64,000 nucleotides of DNA from JADZEM01 sp046328125. Its GTDB lineage: Bacteria; Chloroflexota; UBA6077; JACCZL01. The stretch is taken from positions 62,001-126,000 of the forward strand of contig JAXLXF010000012.1 in the NCBI GenBank assembly GCA_046328125.1, given 5' to 3'. Numbering within the stretch: position 1 is the stretch's first letter; each line of letters opens with the position of its first letter. The notes under the pieces are model-generated. The model was not told the origin of the DNA, did not search any database, and worked only from the letters and a program-made list of their open reading frames with translations. The translations under genes were made by a program, and so were the position numbers. Shown one piece after another: positions 19,288 to 26,624 of the stretch.

Positions 19288-19611
19288 ATCTCTGGTGCCT
19301 GTTCCCGTCTGTCCTCACCCATCGAGACGGCCCCGCGACCGATGAGCGCGGCGACTGTATCACAGTTTCGTCACGCTGCATAGTCCTACGTATGAAGGAA
19401 ACGTTACGGATTGCTTGCAGCGCTCGCACGTTCGCCTCTTTGCGGCGTCTCGTGAGGCTTCTGATAGGTGCAAGCGTGGGACCCGGCCAGGAGACGATTG
19501 CGATTGTGTAGCAGGGTGTGACGATTCACAGAATCCCGGCTATACTGGGCGCCGCGAGGGAGCGCTGGCTCCCGCGGGCTCCTCGTGCGAGGCGAGCGAG
19601 CGGAGGCATCC
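19288..19611. other. Divergent intergenic region between the giant adhesin and the secreted gene at 19612
   Basis: This 324-bp stretch separates two divergent genes and should carry both promoters. It holds the promoter listed at 19518-19546, and a 25-bp stretch at 19351-19375 that recurs with three mismatches at 21579-21603, at the broken end of the adhesin remnant. I see no other feature. Confidence 0.55.
19518..19546 (+). promoter_or_regulatory. Putative sigma-70-type promoter for the gene at 19612
   Basis: gtgacg (19518-19523) and tatact (19541-19546) are separated by 17 bp. The -10 box is five of six to TATAAT and the -35 is four of six to TTGACA. The start codon lies 66 bp downstream. 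Found by eye only. Confidence 0.45.
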
Positions 19612-20802
19612 ATGCGGCGATCCCGGTTGCCCGTCGCCCGGTCCGTGCGGCTGTTCATGCTGGCGATCGCCGTGGTGTCTCTGCTCTCGGCCGATCTGTC
19701 ACGGGCGATGCTGGCGTTCGCCAAGGACATCGACGTCGTCGGAATCGTCGATTGTGGGCTGACGTCCGGCAAGCGCTGCGACATCGGCGACACGTTGGTG
19801 CTGGTGACCGATGCCATCACGGGCGAGCAGGCGCCGGTAACCATCGACGTCAGCTGGATCAAGGACAAGCTGCCGGCCCTGGATCAGGATGACGAGATCA
19901 CCCTGTCAGTGGAGATCTTGCCCTCTGGGAAGATCCAGGCGCTCAGCGTCATCAGCGCCCGGAAGCGATCCGGCACCCTGAACCCGGGCCAGGTCACCGG
20001 CACGAGTCAGCAGTCGCGGCGGAACCGCGACCGACAGGAAGACGATGGCGTAGACAACACGTACCGCCCGGCGCCGGGCAACCTCGCGGGCACGGTGCGA
20101 AGCCTCATCAGCGGCGCACCAATTCCCGGTGCGACGGTGCGCGTGAACGGCCTGACCGGGACCACGGACGCGAACGGCGCCTTCCTGATCCAGGGGATCG
20201 ACGTGGGCGCGTACCAGGCGACGGCGTCTGCCCCGGGGTTCACCAGCCAGACGCTGCCCGTCACGATCGGGGCCGGCACGACGGCGCAGGTGGCGTTCCT
20301 GCTGGGGACCGCGTTCCCGGACATCACCTTCACGCTGGTCTGGGGGGCACAGCCCGTGGATCTGGACGCCCACCTGTCTGGACCGTCCGGGGGTGGCCGC
20401 TTCCACGCCTCGTTCCTGAACCCGAATCCGGTCCCGTACGCCTCCTTGACGGTGCAGGATGACGACGGCTTCGGGCCGGAGCAGATCGTGATTCGCCGCG
20501 ATCCGGTCACGCAGCTATTCGTCCCCGGCGACTACCATTTCTGGGTCCACAACTTCACTGGCACGCCGGGCTTCAACGTCTCACAGGGTCGGGTGGTGGT
20601 GAACAAGGATGCGCAATTGCTGGGCGTCTTCGACGCGAGCGGCGCGTCCGGCGACCCGAATCTGCCCCTCTGGTATGTGGTGAACCTGCAAATCGACGCG
20701 GCGGGTAACGTGACTGTGGGGACCGTCCAGCAGTTCACTAACGGCGATCTGTTCACGGTCCTGGTGAAGCCGCCGTACGGCCCGAAGCCGCCGCGACGCT
20801 GA
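19612..20802 (+). CDS. Secreted carboxypeptidase-regulatory-like domain protein with YfaP/DUF2135-like C-terminus
   Basis: A 396-residue protein. A basic N-terminus and hydrophobic stretch (LFMLAIAVVSLLSADLSRAM) form a signal peptide. Residues about 25-120 hold a small domain with a Cys pair (VDCGLTSGKRCDIGD). An acidic/basic linker follows (SRRNRDRQEDDGVDNTYRP), then a carboxypeptidase-regulatory-like beta-sandwich: GNLAGTVRSLISGAPIPGAT, TTDANGAFLIQGIDVGAYQA. The C-terminal part (ITFTLVWGAQPVDLDAHLSG, PGDYHFWVHNF) resembles the DUF2135/YfaP domain with its D-D-H motif. It probably acts at the cell surface. The start at 19612 has ggagg six bases upstream. A strong hairpin follows the stop. 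Confidence 0.75.
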   Translation: MRRSRLPVARSVRLFMLAIAVVSLLSADLSRAMLAFAKDIDVVGIVDCGLTSGKRCDIGDTLVLVTDAITGEQAPVTIDVSWIKDKLPALDQDDEITLSVEILPSGKIQALSVISARKRSGTLNPGQVTGTSQQSRRNRDRQEDDGVDNTYRPAPGNLAGTVRSLISGAPIPGATVRVNGLTGTTDANGAFLIQGIDVGAYQATASAPGFTSQTLPVTIGAGTTAQVAFLLGTAFPDITFTLVWGAQPVDLDAHLSGPSGGGRFHASFLNPNPVPYASLTVQDDDGFGPEQIVIRRDPVTQLFVPGDYHFWVHNFTGTPGFNVSQGRVVVNKDAQLLGVFDASGASGDPNLPLWYVVNLQIDAAGNVTVGTVQQFTNGDLFTVLVKPPYGPKPPRR

Positions 20803-20821
20803 CAGGTCACCAGCGCTTCCG

Positions 20822-20875
20822 ACTCGGGCCTTCTGCACCTGCCCTGCGAGGAGGGCAGGTGCAGAAGGCCCGAGT
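20822..20875. terminator. Perfect 24-bp hairpin between convergent genes, probable bidirectional terminator
   Basis: Arms 20822-20845 and 20852-20875 are exact reverse complements (24 bp) around the 6-nt loop gcgagg. It lies 20 bp after one stop and 22 bp before the end of the opposing frame. There is no long T tract, so termination would rest on the very stable stem. Confidence 0.75.
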
Positions 20876-20896
20876 GTCAGTTGTCCTGAGCGGCAG

Positions 20897-21586
20897 TCAC
20901 TGGATGTTCTGGCCGCCTCCCACGAACGTCCGCCACTCGCCGCACGAGTCGAGGACCACGATGCTGGTCGTGAAGGCGCCCGGTGCCTTGCGGCGTACGG
21001 TGAATATGAAGTCCTGGTTGAGGTGGGCCGGCTTCAGGTTCAGCACACCGCTCAACCCGGTCACGCCGCCCGGATAGGCTGCGACCATCCCAGGCGGTAG
21101 ATCGACCAGCGTATTGGCGTCTGCATCGAGCTTGATCAGGAGCAGGCCGCCGTTCGGGACCGTCTGGCCGGCCTGAGCGGAGATCGTGACCGTCGCGTTG
21201 GCCCCGTTCCCGTCCGGATTCGCCGCGCGGTACGTGAACGTGTCGGTCCCGACGAATCCGGCGTTCGGCGTATACGTGAATCCACCATTCGCGCCGAGTT
21301 GGAGTACTCCATGCGCCGGCTGGCTGACCGTCGTGGCGGTCAGGGGACGGCTGAGCGGCTCGATATCGTTCGTGAGCACGCCGGGCGCGGGAACGGTCAA
21401 TGCCGTCTGGAAGGTCGTCGCGTAGGTATCAGCACCGGCTATCGGCGTGACGTTGAAGTAGAAGGTGACCGTGTTGTCCGTGCTGGTGGAGGCCACGCTG
21501 CCGTTGCCGGCTGCGTCCGTCGCCGCATTGGCTGGGATCGTGGCGATCACCGTACCGGTGGCCGACATCCCGCTGACGGCGACGTT
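20897..21586 (-). pseudogene. 3' remnant of a third adhesin (Big-type Ig repeat, cadherin-like repeat, FVGGG domain)
   Basis: The reading frame begins, in homology terms, in the middle of a bacterial Ig-like repeat (NVAVSGMSATGTVIATIPAN ... DNTVTF). It continues through a tandem-95-type repeat (APGVLTNDIEPLSRPLTATT, GFVGTDTFTYRAANPDGNGA) and ends with the shared terminal domain, VVLDSCGEWRTFVGGG. The frame stays open upstream to 22000, but that part is unlike any protein, runs antisense to the NADAR gene and has no signal peptide. The 5' part of a much larger secreted protein therefore seems deleted, with the break near 21586. The first Cys of the terminal domain is also missing. Expression is doubtful. 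Confidence 0.65.
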
Positions 21587-21856
21587 ATCACAGTTTCGTG
21601 ACGTCATCACAACCTGGATGTCGAGTGTCTGTTCGTCAAGTGCAACAGAGACATCGATGTCATGATCTCGACTTCCAAGATGGGTGTGCCCTCTGACGAG
21701 TGACTGGGGAGGTGACGCAGAATCGGCCCGGGCCTGTGGGTGCCAGACGCCGTTGCCTGCGAGGAACGGCACGCCGTGACGTACCGTCTGCGTCCGTGCC
21801 CGGGTAGCACGTTCCGCGAGACGAGGGTTGCCCGGTGCGTGCAGTCGGGGGACACC

Positions 21857-22495
21857 ATGAAAGCGCTGCTCAAGAAGGGCGTCGTCGTCCTCGTTCCCGA
21901 GCCTGACGACGATCTGGACTCGTTCGCGGCCTGGCGGGAGGCGGCCAGCGAGCACGTCTTCGTGCTGCGGATGCAGGCACGTGGCGGCACGGTCCTCCAC
22001 GACCTCGGTCCGCGCGAGGACGCCTGCCGTGAGCCGATCAACATCGGGTACCGGCTGGGTGACTGGCGGGGCCGCTTGATCTCGAACTTCGCGCTGGCCC
22101 CGTTCGAGCTGGACGGCCGGGCCTACGCCAGCGTCGAGGGCTTCTGGCAGGGCCTGAAGTTCTCGTCAACTGCCGAGCGGCGGCGGATCGCGGCGTTGTA
22201 CGGCGGGACGGCGAAGCGGGCTGGCGAGGCAGCAGTGCCAGCTGAGGCGTTCGAGTACGACGGCGAGCGCATCCACCCGGGCACCCACACGCACTGGCAG
22301 CTGATGGAGCGAGCCTGTCGGGCCAAGTTCGAGCAGAACGAGGATGCGCGATCGGCGCTGCTGGCGACCGGCGCCCGACCGCTGACGCATGTGATGCGCC
22401 GCGACAGCACGACGATTCCTGGCGTCATCATGGCGGACATCTGGATGCGGATTCGGGAGCGGCTGCGGAAGGAAGCGACGTCTTTGTCATCCTGA
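21857..22495 (+). CDS. NADAR (YbiA/DUF1768) family N-glycosidase-like protein
   Basis: A 212-residue protein. Residues about 60-190 carry the NADAR signature: GRLISNFALAPFELDGRAYA, SVEGFWQGLKF, the HPGTHTHWQLMERACRAKFE helix, and RPLTHVMRRDSTTIPGVI with MADIWMRIRERL. NADAR proteins cleave N-glycosidic bonds; E. coli YbiA and plant homologues act on riboflavin-pathway intermediates, and others remove ADP-ribose from nucleic acid bases. The substrate here is unknown. The start at 21857 follows ggggga and begins the conserved part. The stop codon lies inside the palindromic repeat at 22485-22556, so the extreme C-terminus (TSLSS) is repeat-derived. Confidence 0.82.
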   Translation: MKALLKKGVVVLVPEPDDDLDSFAAWREAASEHVFVLRMQARGGTVLHDLGPREDACREPINIGYRLGDWRGRLISNFALAPFELDGRAYASVEGFWQGLKFSSTAERRRIAALYGGTAKRAGEAAVPAEAFEYDGERIHPGTHTHWQLMERACRAKFEQNEDARSALLATGARPLTHVMRRDSTTIPGVIMADIWMRIRERLRKEATSLSS

Positions 22496-22556
22496 ATGTC
22501 GTGAAGGATCTCACGGCTATGGTCGCAAGTGGCAGTGAGATCCTTCACAAGGATGA
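22485..22556. repeat. REP-like palindrome, TGTCATCC family
   Basis: Two perfect 14-bp arms (22501-22514 and 22535-22548, gtgaaggatctcac and its complement) surround a 20-nt loop. Outer parts tgtcatcctga and aaggatga extend the symmetry. It contains the stop of the NADAR gene. Related elements lie at 46334, 50623 and 50781. Confidence 0.8.
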
Positions 22557-22589
22557 GCACGATCCCGGCGCGGGGAGGGTACGGTGACC

Positions 22590-23987
22590 TCAGACGGCGA
22601 GGGCCGGGCTGGCGCGGCCGGCCAGCAGGTCCAGCAGGCGGCTGCACGAAGGGCGGCTGTCCAGGGCGCGGACCTCGTCCACGATGGCGCGGGCCTGCTC
22701 CTCCGAGAGAGCGAGCCGGGCGTTCTCCAGGAATTTCGCTTCGACGTCCTGCTGGGAGAGCGGGATCTCTGGCTCGCCTCTCGCGATCGGCACCTCGGCC
22801 TGGAGCAGGCGCCCGTCCACGGTGGTCAGATCGACGGCGGCGGTCCGCTTGACCGGGTAGGCCGCCTCGATGGCCGGGTCGATCTCAACACGGACGCGCG
22901 AGGCGAGCGCCCGCAAAGTCTCGTCGGCGACCGTCTCCAGTGTGAAGCAGCTCTGGCCGGCGTGGCCGACGGTCAGCCCGAGGGCGATGGTGAAGGGCAG
23001 GCTGAACTTTGCTTCGGAGGGGCCGCTCGGGAGCTCCTTCGCGCCGCACAACTGGTCCGCGACCGAGTACGTGCGCACGACGACCCGCTCGACGTGCTCG
23101 GGCCGGAGGGCGTACTCGTCGCGGAGCTGGCGGGCGGCGTCCACAGCGGCGTGGGTGTGGCGGCAGGCGGCGTACAGCTTGAAGTAGACGCCCCGGATCA
23201 GCCAGTTCGTGTCTGGGCCGAGGCCGGCCACCAGGCGCTCGGCTGCACGGTCGCCGCACATCGCGGTCAGGAAGCCCTGCTCGCCTTCGAGGATGGAGCG
23301 CGGTCCGAGGGCGCCTCGGGCGGCGAGGTCGGCGGCGAGCAGGCCGGCAGCGGCCCCGCGGGCGGTCTGGAACGGCTTCGCCATCGCGCCGTCGTGGAAC
23401 ACCTCCATCAGGCCGGCGCCCTGGACGCCGGCCAGCCCGAGGGCGCGGGTCAGGCGGTCCCGATCCAGGCCGGCCAGCAGCCCGACAGCGGTTGCGGCGG
23501 CGAACGGGGCGACGGTGGCGGTGGTGTGAAAGCCGCGTTTCAGGTGGGCGGGGTTGATGGTGGCGCCGATCCGGACGAACGCCTCGTAGCCGCAGACGAC
23601 GGCCCGCAGCAGATCGCGACCGCTGGACTGATGGACCTCGGCGGCGGCGAGCGCGGCCGGCAACGTCGCGACGCCGGGATGGCCGGCCGCCATGCGGTGA
23701 CCGTCGTCCATGTCCAGGGCGTGGCCGTAGACGCCGTTGACGAGGGCGGCGTGGATGGCGGGCAGGCGACGCTCGTCCAGGAGCAGGCTGGCTTCCGGCT
23801 TGCCGCCGAGCTCCACGAAGTAGCTGGTGGCGATCCGGGCCATCGGCAGGCTGGCCCCGCCGACGGCGACGCCGAGGTAGTCCAGCAGCGCCCGCTTCGC
23901 CTGCTCCACGACGTCGTCGGGCAGCCGATCGAACGACGTGCTCAGGAAGTGCTCGCTCCACTGCTCGGCAACACTCGCCATGCTCAC
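22590..23987 (-). CDS. MmgE/PrpD family protein
   Basis: A 465-residue protein spanning the full MmgE/PrpD fold, the family of 2-methylcitrate dehydratase and cis-aconitate decarboxylase. Landmarks are AKRALLDYLGVAVGGASLPM, NGVYGHALDMDDGHRMAAGH (conserved GHxLDxDDxH block), HPGVATLPAALAAAE, GFHTTATVAPFAAATAVGLL and KLYAACRHTHAAVDAARQL (the YPCCR..H-like active-site region, here ACRHTH). The precise reaction cannot be read from sequence; dehydration or decarboxylation of a tricarboxylic acid is the family norm. The start is GTG at 23987 with aggagg six bases upstream. It is a single gene, 23 bp downstream of the unknown gene at 24011-24340. Confidence 0.88.
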   Translation of the reverse strand: MSMASVAEQWSEHFLSTSFDRLPDDVVEQAKRALLDYLGVAVGGASLPMARIATSYFVELGGKPEASLLLDERRLPAIHAALVNGVYGHALDMDDGHRMAAGHPGVATLPAALAAAEVHQSSGRDLLRAVVCGYEAFVRIGATINPAHLKRGFHTTATVAPFAAATAVGLLAGLDRDRLTRALGLAGVQGAGLMEVFHDGAMAKPFQTARGAAAGLLAADLAARGALGPRSILEGEQGFLTAMCGDRAAERLVAGLGPDTNWLIRGVYFKLYAACRHTHAAVDAARQLRDEYALRPEHVERVVVRTYSVADQLCGAKELPSGPSEAKFSLPFTIALGLTVGHAGQSCFTLETVADETLRALASRVRVEIDPAIEAAYPVKRTAAVDLTTVDGRLLQAEVPIARGEPEIPLSQQDVEAKFLENARLALSEEQARAIVDEVRALDSRPSCSRLLDLLAGRASPALAV

Positions 23988-24010
23988 GACAGCCTCCTTC
24001 GCCCGCGGTG

Positions 24011-24340
24011 TCAGGACGCCCGAGCGGCAGCAGCGCCACGCGCCCGCGCGAGGGCGTCAAGGTCAGGGAGACGGAAGCGAATCCGCTCGATCTCAGGCAG
24101 GAGATCCGTGACTTCGTACGCCACACTCCGCAATCCGGCGATAGTCGTCTTACTGAGACGTCCGTGCTCGTACGCTTCCACGATCTTGGGCAATTGGCCA
24201 ATGGCATCGTCCCATTCAAGATGCAAGGCCATCCGCTCACGTACAGCTTCGAGGTCGTCGCCGAAGTCGAGATTGCGCATACGTGCGCACCCACTGCTGA
24301 TGTATCGTAGATCGATCTGCGCTATCTCATCTGACATCAT
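24011..24340 (-). CDS. Hypothetical protein, second gene of an overlapping pair
   Basis: A 109-residue protein that I do not recognise: MMSDEIAQIDLRYISSGCAR, a probably helical middle (DAIGQLPKIVEAYEHGRLSK) and a charged tail rich in Leu and Arg. No signal peptide or membrane helix. Its ATG overlaps the stop of the upstream gene by 4 bp (ATGA), so the two are almost certainly translated together. The size and overlap resemble toxin-antitoxin pairs, but no known family motif was seen. Confidence 0.65.
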   Translation of the reverse strand: MMSDEIAQIDLRYISSGCARMRNLDFGDDLEAVRERMALHLEWDDAIGQLPKIVEAYEHGRLSKTTIAGLRSVAYEVTDLLPEIERIRFRLPDLDALARARGAAAARAS

Positions 24341-24870
24341 CGTTCTCGCACCCAGAAGCCTCCTTGTCGCTCGACGTATCTGTCACCGTCTGGCGGTTGG
24401 AAGCCGGTGATTAGGAAATGTTGCTGGGCATTGAAGGCAACGAACAGGTGATCGGCACCTCTTCGCCCACGCCAGCTACGACGGACACTCCCCACAAAGT
24501 AGATCGACCAATCGCTCTCGTCATCGTGGACTGCCAGATAGATGCTGCTGTGCGCATCGAGGACGGTCTCCCGCAGGCTTTCGAGATAGTCCTCCGGAGT
24601 CGTGTCGTCAGGCCATTCCTGACGCTCCACGACATGCTGATCATACTTCCTCTGGATATATGCGTCGGGATACTGGCGAAGCACGCGACGACCGAAGAAG
24701 TCCCGAAGCCGCGCGACCTCTACTGAGCTCGCGATGCGCGCTCCGCCGGCTTCGCCAAGCTCGTGAACGAGGCGCCTGATCTCGTCCGGTTCGAGGGAAT
24801 CGTCTTGCACGTCGTTCGTCCGCGCTGCCAGTGTACACGCGAATGATTGCAAGTCGACGATGCCCCGCAA
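24337..24870 (-). CDS. Hypothetical protein, first gene of an overlapping pair
   Basis: Up to 177 residues from a TTG at 24870; a GTG at 24810 (157 residues) is equally possible and neither has a clear ribosome site. The C-terminal half (SSIYLAVHDDESDWSIYFVG, ADHLFVAFNAQQHFLITGFQ, QGGFWVRER) has the strand pattern of a compact alpha/beta domain, loosely like barnase/RelE-type nucleases, but this is only an impression. The central helix contains RRLVHELGEAGGARIASSVE. It is less GC-rich than neighbouring genes, which fits acquisition from elsewhere. Confidence 0.6.
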   Translation of the reverse strand: MRGIVDLQSFACTLAARTNDVQDDSLEPDEIRRLVHELGEAGGARIASSVEVARLRDFFGRRVLRQYPDAYIQRKYDQHVVERQEWPDDTTPEDYLESLRETVLDAHSSIYLAVHDDESDWSIYFVGSVRRSWRGRRGADHLFVAFNAQQHFLITGFQPPDGDRYVERQGGFWVRER

Positions 24871-24981
24871 GGCGATCGTAGCGCTCAGTAGCGAGTAGCG
24901 AGAGGAAAGCTGCTCGCAATTTCGGCATCGACTGGTGGGGCGCGAGGGCGAGCGTGCGGGTAGAGAAGCCTCGCAACGCCC

Positions 24982-25010
24982 TTGACGAACGGGTGTCGGG
25001 CGCGTATGCT
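24982..25010 (+). promoter_or_regulatory. Sigma-70-type promoter of the coiled-coil/sigma-factor operon
   Basis: ttgacg (24982-24987) and tatgct (25005-25010) are spaced by exactly 17 bp. The predicted transcription start, about 7 bp downstream, falls at the left edge of the palindrome at 25018-25037. Confidence 0.65.
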
Positions 25011-25017
25011 GCCAACG

Positions 25018-25037
25018 AATAGAACATATGTTCTATT
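25018..25037. promoter_or_regulatory. Perfect 20-bp palindrome matching the GAAC-N4-GTTC LexA box
   Basis: aatagaacatatgttctatt is its own reverse complement. The core GAACATATGTTC fits the LexA (DinR) operator of Gram-positive-type bacteria. It lies over the predicted transcription start and ends one base before the ribosome site ggaggt, an ideal position for a repressor. LexA binding is inferred from the motif only. Confidence 0.6.
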
Positions 25038-25048
25038 GGAGGTGGGCG

Positions 25049-25591
25049 ATGTCCTCTCCCGCGCTTGATACGTCTCTCGAGTCGCTCGATCCAGCGGCTC
25101 AGTCGGCGCGCGTCGCACGGCCACAGCCCGCGGCGTGCACCGACTCGTCCACGTCGTCTGCTGCACGGCCTCGGCGGCTGTCTCGTCCGCCGGCGGCATC
25201 CGAGCCTGAGCTCGCGCCGGAGCCGGCCTCGCCGCCGAGCCCACAGCCGACGCCGCGCTCGGAGCGACCGGCGCGCTCGGAGCGACCGGCGCGCCGGCGC
25301 GCGTCACGAGCCGGACCGGGGCTCGATCTGGACCTGGAGTCCGTCGCCGATGTTGAGGGGCTGAGGGAAGAGGTCGCCGTCCTGCGCGCCGCGATCCGCA
25401 AGCTGGCGGAGCCGGGGGAAGACACCGCCGAGCACGTCAAGGTTCTGGCTGAGCTGCGCCATCAGGTCGCGGCGCTCTGCACGACGCTCAAGACCGAGAA
25501 GGCGCTCCTCGGAAGCGGCGGCCACGCACTCGCCTCGGACCTCGAACGGGTCCTGGAGGAGCTCGGCGACCGCCTGGGGGTGGCCCGGTGA
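25049..25591 (+). CDS. Proline-rich/coiled-coil protein co-transcribed with a sigma factor
   Basis: A 180-residue protein in two parts. Residues 1-100 are low-complexity, rich in Pro, Ala, Ser and Arg with a repeated RSERPA motif. Residues about 100-180 form a predicted coiled coil with heptad-like leucines (LREEVAVLRAAIRKLAE, VKVLAELRHQVAALCTTLKT, LERVLEELGDRL). The start at 25049 has ggaggt five bases upstream; an in-frame ATG at 25028 lies inside the operator palindrome and is rejected. The stop overlaps the GTG start of the sigma-like gene by 4 bp, so the proteins are probably made together and may interact, for example as regulator and sigma factor. I do not recognise the family. Confidence 0.75.
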   Translation: MSSPALDTSLESLDPAAQSARVARPQPAACTDSSTSSAARPRRLSRPPAASEPELAPEPASPPSPQPTPRSERPARSERPARRRASRAGPGLDLDLESVADVEGLREEVAVLRAAIRKLAEPGEDTAEHVKVLAELRHQVAALCTTLKTEKALLGSGGHALASDLERVLEELGDRLGVAR

Positions 25592-26592
25592 GCGCATCCG
25601 AGCTGCTCCAGGCTCCCGAGCAGGATGGCGGGCCGGACAACGCCGAGGTGACGGCGCGAGCGAACGCGCTGGCGCTGGCGTACCAGGGCGGCCAGCACGA
25701 TGCCTTGCCAGAACTCGTCACGCTGCTCAGACCGCTGATCCGTACCGTGCTGTCTCGCTACCGTCGCGGGGCGCACGTGCTGCCGCCCTCGATCGACCTG
25801 GAGGATCTGGAGCAGCAGAGCTGGCTGATCCTGGACATGCTGGCCCGGCGCTGGGACCCGGCCGGCGGCGACTTCCCGGCTTACGTGCGGGTGACGTTCC
25901 TCTGGGAGCTCTGGCGGTACGTGCGCGCGCTCTCGCCGGGCCGGCGTGCCAGGACGGTGCGCGTGGACAACGTCCAGCACGACACCCTGCTCGAATGCGT
26001 GGACGACCGGGCCGAGGTGGACGGGCGGCGCTGGGACGATCGGCTGATCGCGACCGAGATGCTGAGCGTGCTCGACCCGATTGCGCGCTGGGTCTTCTTG
26101 CTCCACATCCTCGAAGACCGCCCGTTCCACGACGTCGCGCGGGCGCTCCAGATCACCCTGCCTGGCTCCTACCGGGCGTACCGTCGCGGGCTGGACCAGT
26201 TGCGGCTGCGGGCCGGACTGGAGCTCGATCCCGACGACGCGCTGGCCCACGAAGCGGGCGCTCAGCCGGCCGTCGAGCGGCTGGTCAGAGTGCTCCACGA
26301 GCGGGTCGGCCCGAGCGGTCGGCTGCCCGGCCGCGCCGTCGTCTGCGAGCTGGCCGGCCTGTCCGAAGTGCGGTTCGCGCGGTTGATGGGGCTGCTGGCG
26401 ACGCGTGGCTGCATCGTGGACCGGTCGGCCCGCAAGACCGGCCGTCTGGCCCACCGGACCGTCGAGGAGACGCTCGCGCACCTGCGGCGGCCTGCCGAGC
26501 GTCCAGACGGGTCGGATGCGCCACCGTCGTCAGATGCATGCGGCCTGGATGCCGCGTCTGACCCGGAGGGCACGGCCGACGCGGGTATCTGA
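25588..26592 (+). CDS. Sigma-70 family RNA polymerase sigma factor with C-terminal extension
   Basis: A 334-residue protein. Residues about 40-113 match sigma region 2 (LPELVTLLRPLIRTVLSRYR, SIDLEDLEQQSWLILDMLAR, FPAYVRVTFLWELWRYVRAL). Residues 159-206 resemble region 4 (LSVLDPIARWVFLLHILEDR, FHDVARALQITLPGSYRAYR). Residues about 228-300 form an extra helical segment that may be a winged helix (VCELAGLSEVRFARLMGLLA, GCIVDRSARKTGRLAHRTVE), followed by a disordered tail. It should direct RNA polymerase to a specific promoter set. The start is a GTG overlapping the upstream stop. The shared promoter carries a LexA-like operator, so the pair may be damage-inducible. Confidence 0.8.
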   Translation: MSASELLQAPEQDGGPDNAEVTARANALALAYQGGQHDALPELVTLLRPLIRTVLSRYRRGAHVLPPSIDLEDLEQQSWLILDMLARRWDPAGGDFPAYVRVTFLWELWRYVRALSPGRRARTVRVDNVQHDTLLECVDDRAEVDGRRWDDRLIATEMLSVLDPIARWVFLLHILEDRPFHDVARALQITLPGSYRAYRRGLDQLRLRAGLELDPDDALAHEAGAQPAVERLVRVLHERVGPSGRLPGRAVVCELAGLSEVRFARLMGLLATRGCIVDRSARKTGRLAHRTVEETLAHLRRPAERPDGSDAPPSSDACGLDAASDPEGTADAGI

Positions 26593-26624
26593 CCCTCGTG
26601 CCGCCCGTCTTGTGGCAGGCGGGT

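Noticed and set aside
21604..22000. N-terminal extension of the adhesin remnant up to base 22000
   Set aside because: The upstream part is antisense to the NADAR gene, has no signal peptide and no similarity to the repeat family. The remnant is truncated rather than extended.
25028..25048. ATG at 25028 as start of the coiled-coil protein
   Set aside because: It lies in the centre of the operator palindrome and upstream of the strong ggaggt ribosome site, which clearly serves the ATG at 25049.
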